From contig NZ_JAIXUB010000026.1 in the NCBI RefSeq assembly GCF_027484205.1, forward strand, positions 186,001 to 250,000: 64,000 bases of DNA, read 5' to 3'. The position numbers and the translations under genes were made by a program. The notes below the pieces were generated by a model that saw nothing but the letters and a program-made list of their open reading frames with translations, was not told the DNA's origin and ran no database searches. Source of the DNA: Flavobacterium sp. (lineage in GTDB: Bacteria > Bacteroidota > Bacteroidia > Flavobacteriales > Flavobacteriaceae). Positions 41,631 through 52,500 of this stretch are shown in pieces. The number at the start of each line of letters is the position of its first letter. Positions within the stretch are counted from its first letter, which is position 1.

Positions 41631-43331
41631 TTATTCTATAATTATTTTCTTTACAGATTTACCATTTCCTGAATGTACAACTAGCAAATACATTCCTTTG
41701 GAAAGATTTTTGACATCAATATTATTAGGATTGGTATTATTTTCTAAAATCAGATTACCAATAATATCGAAAATTTGAACTTTATCAATAGTCTTTTTAG
41801 AGCTAATTTCAACATAATCACTTACTGGATTTAAAAATGAAAAATCATCTAATTCAGAAATACTTTCATTTTCTAAAGCACAATTATTTCCTACAACATA
41901 AGTGTAATAATTTGTAACCGACAATCCACCAGCATAAGCAAACTTGACAGCATATATAATTGTTGATCCAATTGTTTGACCAGTAATAGTTTTAGTAAAA
42001 GTGTTACCTGAAACGTTGGTCATTTGAGTTTCTGTAAATGGACTTTGTTTCCATAAAAAAGCTACTACTCCAACTTTATCAATGTCCAACAATTCAAAAG
42101 TTATTTTTACATCAGTTCCTAAAGTTTCAAACGCATAATTATATCCTATTGAAAAAGAACCTATTTGCGCTGCTGAACTCGTACCTGAACATCCAATGAC
42201 TCCAGTAGTAGTTGCATTAACAACTATTGGATTAGATATGTAATTATTTCCTGCCAAATCACTAGCTGAAATTGAAAAAATATAATTTGTGTTTGATGAC
42301 AAATTAGGAATAACAACTGATTTTTGTACACCTGATGGATTAGCTGTATTTATTGTTCCACCACTATAATTAATAGTATATGCAACATTTCCTGAATTAT
42401 CATTTGCATTCAACAATAATTCAATTGTTGAACTAGTCACTGTCCCAATTGAAGCTGTAAAATTAGTTGGCGCTTGAACATCTGGATCGGTATTTTGATA
42501 AACTCTAACATAATCAATTTCCATAGCTGTTTGAGTAAAACTTTCAGGAATTATACCGGCAATTCCACCCATTGCTATATTTAATAACAAATATTGCTCA
42601 GAATTGAACGGCCAATTACTAGGTGTTTTCACTGCAGGATTGTAAGTATAATAAGCAACACCATCAAGTAAAAAAGTAATTTGATAAGGTGACCAATTCA
42701 TTGAATATACATGAAAGTCATTACCTAAATTATTTGCAATTGTACCTCCAATATTTGTAGTGTTTCCAAAAGAGGAAGGTGTATGAAGTGCGCTTTGAAC
42801 ATAATTTGTAGGTTGTGATGGCGTAATTCCATGCTCCATAATATCAATTTCTCCGCAAGCTGGCCAATCTGTTGTTCCATAAGTTGCATCGAAAAAGCCT
42901 CCATCTTCATTTACGTTTTTTCCCAACATCCATAATGCTGGCCAAGTACCTTGATTGGTTGGAACTTTTGCACGTATATCTACACGACCATAAAGAAATG
43001 CAAATTTAGAATTTAATCGAGCGGAAGTATATTGTTTAGTTACTCCTTGATTTGTGTATGGTTCTTTTTTTGCAACAATATTTAGAAATCCTCCATTAAC
43101 TGAGGAATTTGTTAATTGATTAGTATAATGTTGCACTTCACCATTAAACCAACTTCCACCTGATGGCAATTGTGTTTGATGAAACCATTTAATCGAATTA
43201 ACAGCACCATTAGCATCAAACTCATCTGACCAAACTAAATTATTATATACCACATCAACTTGGGAAAATCCAAATTGTGAAACTATAAGAAACGTTAGAA
43301 AAATTTGAAGTAAAGTATTTTTTTTACTCAT
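41631..43331 (-). CDS. GH16 beta-glucanase with T9SS sorting domain
   Basis: A 566-residue secreted enzyme from ATG 43331. Signal peptide (about 1-23), then a GH16 domain (about 25-290) with the catalytic motif GEIDIMEHG (E161, D163, E166) and WPALWMLG. A fibronectin III-like domain (about 298-395), a beta module (about 400-495) and a T9SS type A sorting domain ending in KGMYLLVVHSGNGKSVKKII follow. It probably hydrolyses beta-1,3-glucan outside the cell. The frame is open 44 codons upstream of the chosen ATG without a signal peptide. Confidence 0.92.
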   Translation of the reverse strand: MSKKNTLLQIFLTFLIVSQFGFSQVDVVYNNLVWSDEFDANGAVNSIKWFHQTQLPSGGSWFNGEVQHYTNQLTNSSVNGGFLNIVAKKEPYTNQGVTKQYTSARLNSKFAFLYGRVDIRAKVPTNQGTWPALWMLGKNVNEDGGFFDATYGTTDWPACGEIDIMEHGITPSQPTNYVQSALHTPSSFGNTTNIGGTIANNLGNDFHVYSMNWSPYQITFLLDGVAYYTYNPAVKTPSNWPFNSEQYLLLNIAMGGIAGIIPESFTQTAMEIDYVRVYQNTDPDVQAPTNFTASIGTVTSSTIELLLNANDNSGNVAYTINYSGGTINTANPSGVQKSVVIPNLSSNTNYIFSISASDLAGNNYISNPIVVNATTTGVIGCSGTSSAAQIGSFSIGYNYAFETLGTDVKITFELLDIDKVGVVAFLWKQSPFTETQMTNVSGNTFTKTITGQTIGSTIIYAVKFAYAGGLSVTNYYTYVVGNNCALENESISELDDFSFLNPVSDYVEISSKKTIDKVQIFDIIGNLILENNTNPNNIDVKNLSKGMYLLVVHSGNGKSVKKIIIE

Positions 43332-43472
43332 GTGTTTATTTTCGTTTATTTGGTATTCTTGCTCCAAGCCATTTTGGCGAACTGTTAAGATAGTCTTTGA
43401 TTTCATGATTAGCAATTTTTTATGATCGGTATAAAAAGAGTTTATCACGCTTTCAATCCACATCTTATTTTG

Positions 43473-44396
43473 TTAGAATTTAAGTTTTTCGTTTTTATCC
43501 CATAAACCCCAATAAGCTCCAACGGCACCTTCTGGACCAACTTTCCATGATTCATCAAAAGAAGAAAAATAAAAAATTTCAATGTTATTATGTTTCGACC
43601 AATTTTGTGTTTCAATGAAATATTGGATAGCATTTTCATTAGATGCAATCGCTGCTTTCAAAAAACCACCTTCGCTTGGCCAACCTGTTTCAGTAATGAT
43701 CACGCGTTTACCGTTTCCTGCGTGTTTTGCAGACTCGAACATGCTTACCATGTGATGAAATGAATGCTCTATTGGACAACCTTCCCAGTAAGGATAACAA
43801 TTGGTTAAAATAACATCACAAACCTCAGTAATATTTGGACGATGCGAAAACTCATAATAGGCATCAACATAGCCAACAGGAATATTTGGTAAAGCCTGTT
43901 TTACACGATTAATATAGTCAATTAATTGTTCCTCTGTTAAATCGCCACGATACATCACCTCATTACCAACGGCAGCAATATCTACAGAACCTTCGTTTGC
44001 AAGTTGAATTAATGCTTCTATTTCTTTTTCATTTTTTTCTAAATCATCGCCAAGCCAAGCGCCAACTAATGTTTGCATTCCATTTTGGTGAGCAATTCTT
44101 GGTATATGTTCGTTACCTTCAATACAGGAAAAAGAACGAACCCAATTGGTGTAAGGTTTTAATATTTGAATACGTCTGTCAACTTGTTCGGCAGTAATGA
44201 TATCGCCAGGTTTTTGTCCGTCTTCATACATACTGAAACAAATTCCATGCATTCCATTTTCTAAAGTTTCTCTCCAAATATTCTTTAATTCTGGAAATGA
44301 AATTCCAGAAAAATCGATGTTATGATGTTCAAAACTATTTTCTTTAGTTTCAGAAAAATTATGTTGCGAAAAATAGTGTCCTTCTCTATACGACAT
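43473..44396 (-). CDS. Cytoplasmic GH17 enzyme
   Basis: A 307-residue protein without signal peptide. Catalytic residues are the acid/base E146 in AAVGNEVMYR and nucleophile E236 in IITETGWPSEGG, both with GH17 context; YVDAYYEF and NCYPYWEG are substrate-cleft segments. GH17 enzymes cut or transglycosylate beta-1,3-glucans. It is closely similar to the C-terminal GH17 domain of the upstream MFS fusion gene (12 bp away), so the two may derive from one duplication. The lack of an export signal suggests action on imported oligosaccharides. Confidence 0.88.
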   Translation of the reverse strand: MSYREGHYFSQHNFSETKENSFEHHNIDFSGISFPELKNIWRETLENGMHGICFSMYEDGQKPGDIITAEQVDRRIQILKPYTNWVRSFSCIEGNEHIPRIAHQNGMQTLVGAWLGDDLEKNEKEIEALIQLANEGSVDIAAVGNEVMYRGDLTEEQLIDYINRVKQALPNIPVGYVDAYYEFSHRPNITEVCDVILTNCYPYWEGCPIEHSFHHMVSMFESAKHAGNGKRVIITETGWPSEGGFLKAAIASNENAIQYFIETQNWSKHNNIEIFYFSSFDESWKVGPEGAVGAYWGLWDKNEKLKF

Positions 44397-44408
44397 AATG
44401 TGTATTTT

Positions 44409-46757
44409 TTAAAATTTTAATTTTTCATTTTCATCCCAAATTCCCCAAGCTGTTCCAACGGTTCCTTCTTGAATAACTTTCCATGGTTCGTCAAAAGAAG
44501 AAAAATGAAATAGTTCAATATTATTACTTTTTACCCATTTTTGAGAAGATATAAAATATTTCATTACATTAACTTCTGTTGGAATTGCATCATCAACTTT
44601 GTCGCCTTTACTAGGCCAACCTGTTTCTGAGATTATTATTTTCTTTCCTTGAGCTACATTTTGCGTTACTTCAAGCATATTTTGTAAATAAGAAGTTGTA
44701 AAATCTACATTTGCTCCTTCCCAAAAAGGATAGAAATTTACCAGAAGTAAATCGCAACTCGAAATTAAATTTGGTCTTTCTAAAAATTGATAATACGCAT
44801 CAACATAACCTACTGGAATATCTGGTAAGGCATCTTTAACTCGTTTTATATAAGTAATTAGTTCTTGTTCTGAAATTTCTTCACGATGCAATACTTCGTT
44901 TCCAACGGCAGCAATATCAACCAAACCTGATTTTGCTAGTTTGATTAATGCTTCAATTTCTTTTTCGTTTCTAGATTTATCGTTACTAATCCATGCTCCA
45001 ACAACAGTTTTTAATCCTTTTTGATGCGCAATTTGTGGAATTAACTCATTACCTTCAGTACAAGAAAAAGAACGAATCCATTTAGTATGAGGAGCAATAA
45101 TATCTATTCTTCTTTTTATTTGATTTTCAGAAAGAATATCACCAGCTTTTTGATTTTCTACGTAAGGACTGAAACATAATCCATGCAATCCATTATTTAA
45201 CGTATTTGAAAAAAGAGCTTTTAATTCGGCTTCACTTTTAGTATTCAATTCGTTATCAATAGTAGTGTTTATAGAACCATTTTTTACTAATGAAACTAGT
45301 TTTCCAGAAAGATATGCCGATGATTGAATTTTTGATTTTCCTTTTCGTTTATCTAAAAGATCTCTCACTTCTCTGGCTTTTGCTTCATCAATATCATAAT
45401 TTCTCATTACCCAAATTGCACTCAATGTACCAATAATTGGAACTCCTACAAAGAATATTCGTAGCCAAAACATGGTTTCATCGGTTTGTGTAGCAGCATT
45501 GGACTGAAATGCAACTAAAGAAAGAATTAATCCACTTAACAATCCTGCAACAGCAGTTCCAAATTTTACCATCCACCAATAAATAGCGCCTAAACTTCCT
45601 TCTCTTCGTTTTCCTGTGTTGAGTTCGTCAATATCTATTACATCCGAAGTCATCGACATCATTAAGGTAAACAAACTCCCAATTCCGAAGGAGAAAAATG
45701 GCAATGCAAACAAAAAAAGATACGGTTTTCCTGGAACAAATAATACATAAAGCAAAATGTAACCGATTACAGAAATGCCTTGAGAAACCAAAAAAGCTTT
45801 CTTTTTTCCCATTGTTTTAGACATTCTCGCTACGATAGGAATTACCGCAACCGTTGTGATAATTGCACCTACGCTTCCAAATAAAGTAGGCCATAATCCA
45901 AAACCGTCTTCATTTCCTTTAAACAAATAATACTTGATGATAAAATACGAAAATGCTGCTGTGGTTTGAAAAGCGTTAAAAATTAAAAAAGTAGCAATAC
46001 AAATTTTTCTGAATGGTTTAATTTCGATCGAAGCTTTTAATCCTTCTTTGATTTCGCCAAAACTTCCCAAAATCCCTTTTAAATCAATCGGGCTGTAATT
46101 TTCATTAAGCGTAGATTTACTTGGAATAAAAAAAGCAGGAATTGAAGCTAAAATAGCACAACCAATCGCAACATATACCGCTAAAGTTCGCACTGCAACA
46201 TCACTTGATGGAAATAAAGTTTGATCTCCCATTATTACCCAAAACCAAGGAGCAACCACCCAAGCTAACTGACCAATAAGCTGTGAAGTTGCCATAATAT
46301 TAGTTCGTTCGTGGAAATCATCACTCATTTCATAACCCATCGCAACATATGGAATACTAAAAATGGTCAATCCAGAATAAAAAATCAATGAAACTACTAA
46401 AAAGTACCAAAAATTATATGTAACGCCGTTTTCAGCATACAATTGCCACATTAATGCAAAAGAAATTCCTAAAATGATAGCACCTGCTAATACATATTGT
46501 CTTCTTCTGCCCCATTTCGATTTAGTATTATCACTTACATAACCCATTATCAAATCAAACAAAGCATCATAAAACTTTGGAATGAAATACGTTAAACCTA
46601 ACAATAAACCACTAAATCCTAGTTTTTCAACCAAAACAACGGTAAAAATTCCTAGAGCTGCTGGGAACATTTGGTTCGCCAACATGCCTAATCCGAAAGC
46701 TATTTTTTGTCCGATTGGAACTTTATTTCCTGATGATGTTGAATTAGTGTTTGACAT
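44409..46757 (-). CDS. MFS (GPH-type) sugar transporter fused to GH17
   Basis: A 782-residue fusion. Residues about 12-455 form a twelve-helix glycoside-pentoside-hexuronide (MelB-like) transporter, with KFYDALFDLIMGYVSDNTKS and KWGRRRQYVLAGA as the family's first loop and ELNTGKRREGSLGAIYWW late on. After a charged linker (about 460-500) comes a complete GH17 domain with AVGNEVLHREE and IISETGWPSKGD. Since both ends of MFS proteins are cytosolic, the GH17 part should act on oligosaccharides as they enter. The fusion is continuous in one frame with no frameshift. Confidence 0.92.
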   Translation of the reverse strand: MSNTNSTSSGNKVPIGQKIAFGLGMLANQMFPAALGIFTVVLVEKLGFSGLLLGLTYFIPKFYDALFDLIMGYVSDNTKSKWGRRRQYVLAGAIILGISFALMWQLYAENGVTYNFWYFLVVSLIFYSGLTIFSIPYVAMGYEMSDDFHERTNIMATSQLIGQLAWVVAPWFWVIMGDQTLFPSSDVAVRTLAVYVAIGCAILASIPAFFIPSKSTLNENYSPIDLKGILGSFGEIKEGLKASIEIKPFRKICIATFLIFNAFQTTAAFSYFIIKYYLFKGNEDGFGLWPTLFGSVGAIITTVAVIPIVARMSKTMGKKKAFLVSQGISVIGYILLYVLFVPGKPYLFLFALPFFSFGIGSLFTLMMSMTSDVIDIDELNTGKRREGSLGAIYWWMVKFGTAVAGLLSGLILSLVAFQSNAATQTDETMFWLRIFFVGVPIIGTLSAIWVMRNYDIDEAKAREVRDLLDKRKGKSKIQSSAYLSGKLVSLVKNGSINTTIDNELNTKSEAELKALFSNTLNNGLHGLCFSPYVENQKAGDILSENQIKRRIDIIAPHTKWIRSFSCTEGNELIPQIAHQKGLKTVVGAWISNDKSRNEKEIEALIKLAKSGLVDIAAVGNEVLHREEISEQELITYIKRVKDALPDIPVGYVDAYYQFLERPNLISSCDLLLVNFYPFWEGANVDFTTSYLQNMLEVTQNVAQGKKIIISETGWPSKGDKVDDAIPTEVNVMKYFISSQKWVKSNNIELFHFSSFDEPWKVIQEGTVGTAWGIWDENEKLKF

Positions 46758-46798
46758 AATTTAGGTATTGTTATAAAATTATTTGTTTAGTTAGTTGG

Positions 46799-48310
46799 TT
46801 AATTTGGTTTGATTACTATAGTTTGCAATGCTTTTGCATCAATTGAAACTATCGTATTTTTGTTATTGAGTTTAATATCAATTGTATGTTTAGATTCTGT
46901 TGGATTAAAAACAGCTATTGCGATAGAACCATCTGAATTTTGTACAGCAGTTGAAACCAACTCTTTAGAATTTATTTCACATCCAATTTTTACAGCTCCA
47001 GGACGCATGAATTTGCTAAAATGAGCCATCGTGTAATATAATGGTGTAAAGTAGACTTCATCATTTTTATCATCAACAATAACTGGAGCTACGCACCAAT
47101 TTTTGAACCAATTTGGTCCACCTTGTCGGTCAAGAACCATGTTCCAATCTACCCAACCATCAACCCAATTGTTTAAGCAACCGATAATATCAATTGCATA
47201 ACGGTTTACTGGAGCGTATTTTGGATGCAAATATTTTTCTTTCTCACTTGCCCAATCCCAACCCCAATCAGTAGCTTCTTTTTTCCAATACCAAGCATCA
47301 TCTTGCCAGTGTGGAATTTCAGAATCTATACAACCTTCGGTTTCAATTAAATATTTGTTAGGTGCTTTTTGGTGTGCGTATTGTAAATCTTGTGGGAAAA
47401 CTTCGTAAGTACTTTCATACCAATGAATGGCCATTCCGTCAAAATATTTAGAAGTATTTTCATCTTTATACATTTCGTCTGCCCATTCTTTGATACCTGC
47501 ACGGTTTTGGTCATATCCAAGAATCTTTACATTTCCCCAACCTTCTTTTTCTAATTTTGGTCCCATGTGATTCATTACAAAATCAGTCATTTCTTTTGGA
47601 GAAAAAAGGGTACTTTCCCAGTTGTTTCCGTTTCCGTGAGGTTCATTAATCACTGTTAAACCCCAAATATCAATACCTTCATTTTTGTAAGCATTTAGAT
47701 ATTTTGAAAAATATAAAGCGAAAGTATCGTTGAATTCAGGTAATAATTTTCCTCCAACATAATTTTTGTTGTCTTTCATCCAAGGCGGACAAGACCAAGG
47801 TGAAGAAATGATTTTAAAACCTTCTTTAGAAATTGCTTTTGCTTCTAAAATCATCGGAATTAAATCGGATTTATCATCTTGAATTGTAAAATGTTCTAAA
47901 GTCATATCGTTTTCGACTTTAGCGTAAGTGTAATTGCTTAAAGAAAAATCGCATGATGCAATATGAGTTCTAGTTAAAGAATAATTTGCGCCGTCTTCAC
48001 TGAAATAAGCATCTAAAATTTTCTTACGGTTTTCTTTCCCTAATTTATTCAACAAATAAGCTGAAGATTCTGTAAAAGAACCACCGAAACCTGTAATAGT
48101 TTGAAATTTTTCATCAGGATTAATAGTTATGACAACTGGAGTTCCTTCGTTAGAAAATTGATTGATTTTAGTCAATGAATTTCCTTTTTCAGAAGTTTCA
48201 TAAACTTGAACATTTAGTTTATCAGTAACTTTACAACTGTGTAATGAAAATGCCATAATACAAGCTATTATCAAAAATTTACTATCAATTATTTTTCTTT
48301 TTTTTACCAT
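46799..48310 (-). CDS. GH30 glycosidase, lipoprotein
   Basis: A 503-residue protein. The N-terminus (about 1-26) ends in SLHSC, a lipobox-like site. The GH30 barrel has GFGGSFTESSAYLLNKL, SSPWSCPPWMKDN, catalytic acid/base Glu in VINEPHGNGN and nucleophile Glu in LIETEGCID. A C-terminal beta-sandwich (about 420-503) follows. GH30 enzymes include beta-1,6-glucanases and beta-glucosidases, so it may remove beta-1,6 side branches of laminarin. The gene lies 41 bp upstream of the MFS-GH17 gene and 3 bp after the GH17 lipoprotein gene. Confidence 0.9.
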   Translation of the reverse strand: MVKKRKIIDSKFLIIACIMAFSLHSCKVTDKLNVQVYETSEKGNSLTKINQFSNEGTPVVITINPDEKFQTITGFGGSFTESSAYLLNKLGKENRKKILDAYFSEDGANYSLTRTHIASCDFSLSNYTYAKVENDMTLEHFTIQDDKSDLIPMILEAKAISKEGFKIISSPWSCPPWMKDNKNYVGGKLLPEFNDTFALYFSKYLNAYKNEGIDIWGLTVINEPHGNGNNWESTLFSPKEMTDFVMNHMGPKLEKEGWGNVKILGYDQNRAGIKEWADEMYKDENTSKYFDGMAIHWYESTYEVFPQDLQYAHQKAPNKYLIETEGCIDSEIPHWQDDAWYWKKEATDWGWDWASEKEKYLHPKYAPVNRYAIDIIGCLNNWVDGWVDWNMVLDRQGGPNWFKNWCVAPVIVDDKNDEVYFTPLYYTMAHFSKFMRPGAVKIGCEINSKELVSTAVQNSDGSIAIAVFNPTESKHTIDIKLNNKNTIVSIDAKALQTIVIKPN

Positions 48311-48313
48311 TCT

Positions 48314-49564
48314 TTAATTCTTTAAAATAGAATTTGGTATTTTAACATCTAACCATAAGGCTTTTTCATCACCATTATATGTTTTTGTTAATGGCTTTCC
48401 ATCTCTAGTTAAACCTTTAAAAGTTCCCTTATCTATGTTTTTCCAAAGCACATACTTAGCCTGAGATTTCAAATTAATTAAGCCAAAATGATTTTCTGAT
48501 CCTAATGGATTAGCTGCATCTTTCCAATTTTCATCAAAAGCTTCAAAATAGAAACATGAAATGTTATTTTTGTTGCTCCATTCTCTCATTAAGTCATAAT
48601 ACAAAGCTGATTTATATTCATCTGTTGCTTTAGAACCATCGTTTCCATAATGTTCATTAGACTTTGTTGCCCAACCTGTTTCACCAATATGAACAGGTTT
48701 ATTCAAACCAATAGACTTCATATAATTTACAACACTATCATATTGATTGATAGCATAATCTCTTGCTCTTATCATCGCTGCATCAACCTTTTCTTTTTCA
48801 GATGATTGCAACTCACTTTCTTTAATTCCCCAAAAAACTGGATTATAATGAGTATCATGCATTGGATAAGTGTGCATCGAAATATAATCTACCGCTTTAA
48901 TCAATTGATTCAAATCTTCTACATGATAATCTGCTGAATGTCCACCCCAAGAAGCAAAATTATCGGAACTTGTAATCCAAACTTGTTTCGGTAATTTATT
49001 CTCTTTCTTTAAATTTTGTAAATGATTTACCCATTTTAAAATGATATTTGGAGTTACATAATAACTAGTTGCCCATTTCACCATTGCTTCATTACCAACA
49101 GCAATAATTTTAATTATTTCAGGATATTTATTTGTTAATCGTATCGCTTCTTCAATTTCAATAGCATTTCTTTCACTTTCTTCATTGTGAATAGGTTGCA
49201 AATTTGTCCATGCATTTTTACAATCAATCCAAGCACCAAGCATTACATACATTTCAAAGTTCTCGTCGGTATTTTTTAATTCAGTAATGGCTTTTAATAA
49301 ATTTATTACTTCTTCATGATGCACGTTATAAGTTCGTAAAACTTTAATATTCAATGCAGAAAGAATTCTTAAATCTTCTTTAATTTCTGTTATCGTTGGT
49401 TGAATTTCTCTAGAATTTGCTCTGTATCCACCATAACAAATAGCTTGATAATTTGTATTTCCTAATAATTTTTCTGCTGTCATTTCTTTTGAAACTAAAT
49501 TTCTTGTATTCATTGGTTTACATGATATGAAGAAGAATAATATGATGTAAATCAGATTCTTCAT
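48314..49564 (-). CDS. GH17 lipoprotein
   Basis: A 416-residue protein with a lipoprotein signal (IILFFFISC). GH17-type features are ICYGGYRANSRE, LRTYNVHHEE, IIAVGNEAMVKWA (acid/base Glu) and HIGETGWATKSNE (nucleophile Glu), then YFEAFDENWKDA. It is diverged from the two cytosolic GH17 domains of the locus and probably acts at the cell surface or in the periplasm on beta-1,3-glucan. Its start overlaps the stop codon of the phosphorylase gene by one base, so translation is coupled. Confidence 0.88.
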   Translation of the reverse strand: MKNLIYIILFFFISCKPMNTRNLVSKEMTAEKLLGNTNYQAICYGGYRANSREIQPTITEIKEDLRILSALNIKVLRTYNVHHEEVINLLKAITELKNTDENFEMYVMLGAWIDCKNAWTNLQPIHNEESERNAIEIEEAIRLTNKYPEIIKIIAVGNEAMVKWATSYYVTPNIILKWVNHLQNLKKENKLPKQVWITSSDNFASWGGHSADYHVEDLNQLIKAVDYISMHTYPMHDTHYNPVFWGIKESELQSSEKEKVDAAMIRARDYAINQYDSVVNYMKSIGLNKPVHIGETGWATKSNEHYGNDGSKATDEYKSALYYDLMREWSNKNNISCFYFEAFDENWKDAANPLGSENHFGLINLKSQAKYVLWKNIDKGTFKGLTRDGKPLTKTYNGDEKALWLDVKIPNSILKN

Positions 49565-52500
49565 TATCTTAAAATAGTTGAATTTAAATACACTTCGACT
49601 AAAGCAATTTCATCAGTTCTATTAAATATTTTTTTGCTTTCCTCTACGTTTAATTCTAATGTTTCAAAAGTTTTTGTTGTTTCATTTTTATAGTGTAAAA
49701 CGATTTTACTAGTTGTATTAATTTTATAAATAACTGGCACTTGACATGTTGTAAATGCTAAAGAATCTTTTTCAAGGTTCATTACTTTTTTTGAACCATC
49801 AACCATCACAAAAGTTACTTCGGTATCTTTCGATAAAAACTCCTCTTTTTTAAGAAAATTAGGTTGGAATTGTAATTTTCCATCTTTCATTTTTACACCT
49901 AATTCGCCTATTCGAGTTAGAACATCTTCTTTCACTTGACCAGTCATTCCTGGTTGTTGCGCGCCTTTTCCAAAAGGTGTATGCGAATAAGGATCAGTTG
50001 GGAAAGCACCATAAACATCTGGTGATTTATGAATTCCTATTCCTGCGCCGATTTCATCAAAATGATTTACTAAAGCATTAATAATATCTTGATTTTCATT
50101 ATTTTCGATGGCATTATTAATAACTTCCATTACTGCCAAATGCAATTTAGAAACCATATGCCAATAAATTGAACCTAAACCTTCATAACCATAAAAAGTT
50201 CCTGAACGACCTGTAAAAGCTTTATGATTGAATACGTCTTCAAATATTTGCAGTACAGCATCTGAATCTTTTGAAACTAATTCTTTATAAACATTATTAG
50301 AAGCCAATTGATCTAAAGCATTTTTTAAATCGTTAGCATTATGAAAGTTACCATTAAAATGATAGTTTCCTTTAATGTCTTTATTGATTAATTGAAAGTT
50401 GTTATTATCTAAAAGTTGTTTCAATAAAACGGACTTCTCTACTTTATCTTTTGGGATAGTGTTTTTTTCTAAAAACTTTGGAAGTTCTTTATTTGGATAT
50501 AAAATATAGCTGTTTTGATCTTTTCTGTACAAGGCACTTTTTCTTAAAGCATCCAAAACCTCTAAAGATTGTTCACCTGAAAGAAATCCTGAACTTAAAA
50601 TAGCTACTTGACCTTCAAGCATTTCTGGCAAATAGGAAATAGAAACTCCATTATTTTCAATAGACATTAAATTGTATGCATGATACAACTTATCTTCCCT
50701 TTGATTGGCTTTGATAGAATGCTCGATGAAATCAATACTAACTTTAGTAAAATTCTTCAAACCTTGCATAGAATGCGTTCTCTTTTTACCCCAAAAACCG
50801 CTGTTGTATACTTGAAAACGATATTCTGAAGCGACTTGACCTAAAGCATTAAGTATTTTTTGTCTTTCTTCATTAGAGATTGAACTTAATAACAAATGCT
50901 GATTATCTAATAAAATTTGTCTTATGGCATGATAAAATTCTACCATTTCATTAGATATTTTGATGGTTTCCTGATTAGAATTATCTAATAATTGTTGGAA
51001 AAACTTCAAAAATCTTCTCAAATAATAAAGCGTAACCATTGAAACACCGTTACCTACCAATGCATTGTTAGCATCATTCCATTCTGGTCGTTGCGTATTC
51101 ATCCAAATACCTGCTTCTGGAATAAAGTTTGACATTTTAGCCAAAACAGTAGCTAGTAATTTCTCAATTAAATTTACGTGATAAATTTCGTCGTTATTAT
51201 CTCTTAGTAATGCACCATCAGCACCATTTTGTTTGCGACGTTGGTTAATTTTTGCATCCCATTCGTGATTAAACTCTATGGTATCCTTAGGATTTTTAAG
51301 AATATCTTTAAATGGTTTTATTGTGTAAGGAACTGCAGCATAAACGAAACACTCTTTATCAAAATAAGCGTTTAGTTTTCCTGGTTGGTACTTTTCAATA
51401 AATTCTAAAAACTTTAATAAGTAGATAATTTGATGGTCACCCCAATAACCAATGTATGACCAAGGATTATCTAGTTCGATAGTTTCCCAATCAAAACCAT
51501 CTTTGGTAACACGATAAGGATTGTATCCATCAAAAGTTGAAGCGTTCAAAAACTTGTGAATCATTCCGTCAATAAACTCCGGATAAGCATTCGCTAAAGA
51601 TTCCCAATTTTGAAAAATATCACGCCAATTTCCTTCGTAATCTAATATTTTAGAACCATCAATTTCACTTCTCGTATTAATTGAAAATTTGTTCCATGGA
51701 CGACTTGGATCACCGTGTCTTCTACTAAATTTAAGCGGAAGATATTCGGTACAAAGGCGAACTAAATCCAAATTTTCAGTATTTGAAATTAATTGTTGAA
51801 GATGCGAATAATCAAAAGTTTCAGGTAAATCGTTTAAAAACTTACTTTCTTCTTGAAATAAAGTTTTATTTGCTTTTGCCATGTAATTTACAAAATCATT
51901 TTTTTCAATTTTGTAGTTATCATCAAAAATTCCACCACGCATGATGTTGAATAAAACATTTGAAAAATGACGTGTATCTTTACGTTTGTCTGCTGTGAAT
52001 TGCAATCCATCAGCAGTTGCGTTTAGTGCAATAAGGTTTTGATTACCTAACTCAATGTCTTGAATTATTTGATTTTCGAGCGTTTTATCATTGCAAATAG
52101 CATCTGCTAATTGAATAACTTGTGCTTGATTTTGATTTACATTAGCAATAATCTTCCAAGATTTTGAGGATTTTTTTGTCAAAAATAAATCGGTTGAAAC
52201 AAAATAAGCACCTTTTTCACCTTTAACATCGGTTTCTTGATTTACTTTCTGAAATTTTCTAAAATCAGATAGTTGCAAAGACGAAAGCAAATAAATTGGG
52301 TTGTCCAAACCTAAAGACCAAGCAATATTCGCTTTCAGCGCTTCACTTGGTTCGGCTTTATCAACAATAATGGCACTTAATGCAAAAATACCTAAACCAC
52401 TTTCTTCGTGGAGTTCATTTCTTTTATAGGCATCAACTAAATTACTTGTAGTAGCTTGTAAATCACTATTCACTCCTTGAGGTAAAACATTTTGAATTCC

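Noticed and set aside
43332..43463. An N-terminal extension of the GH16 protein starting at ATG 43463.
   Set aside because: The extension has no signal peptide, while ATG 43331 is followed at once by a good one, as a T9SS cargo needs.
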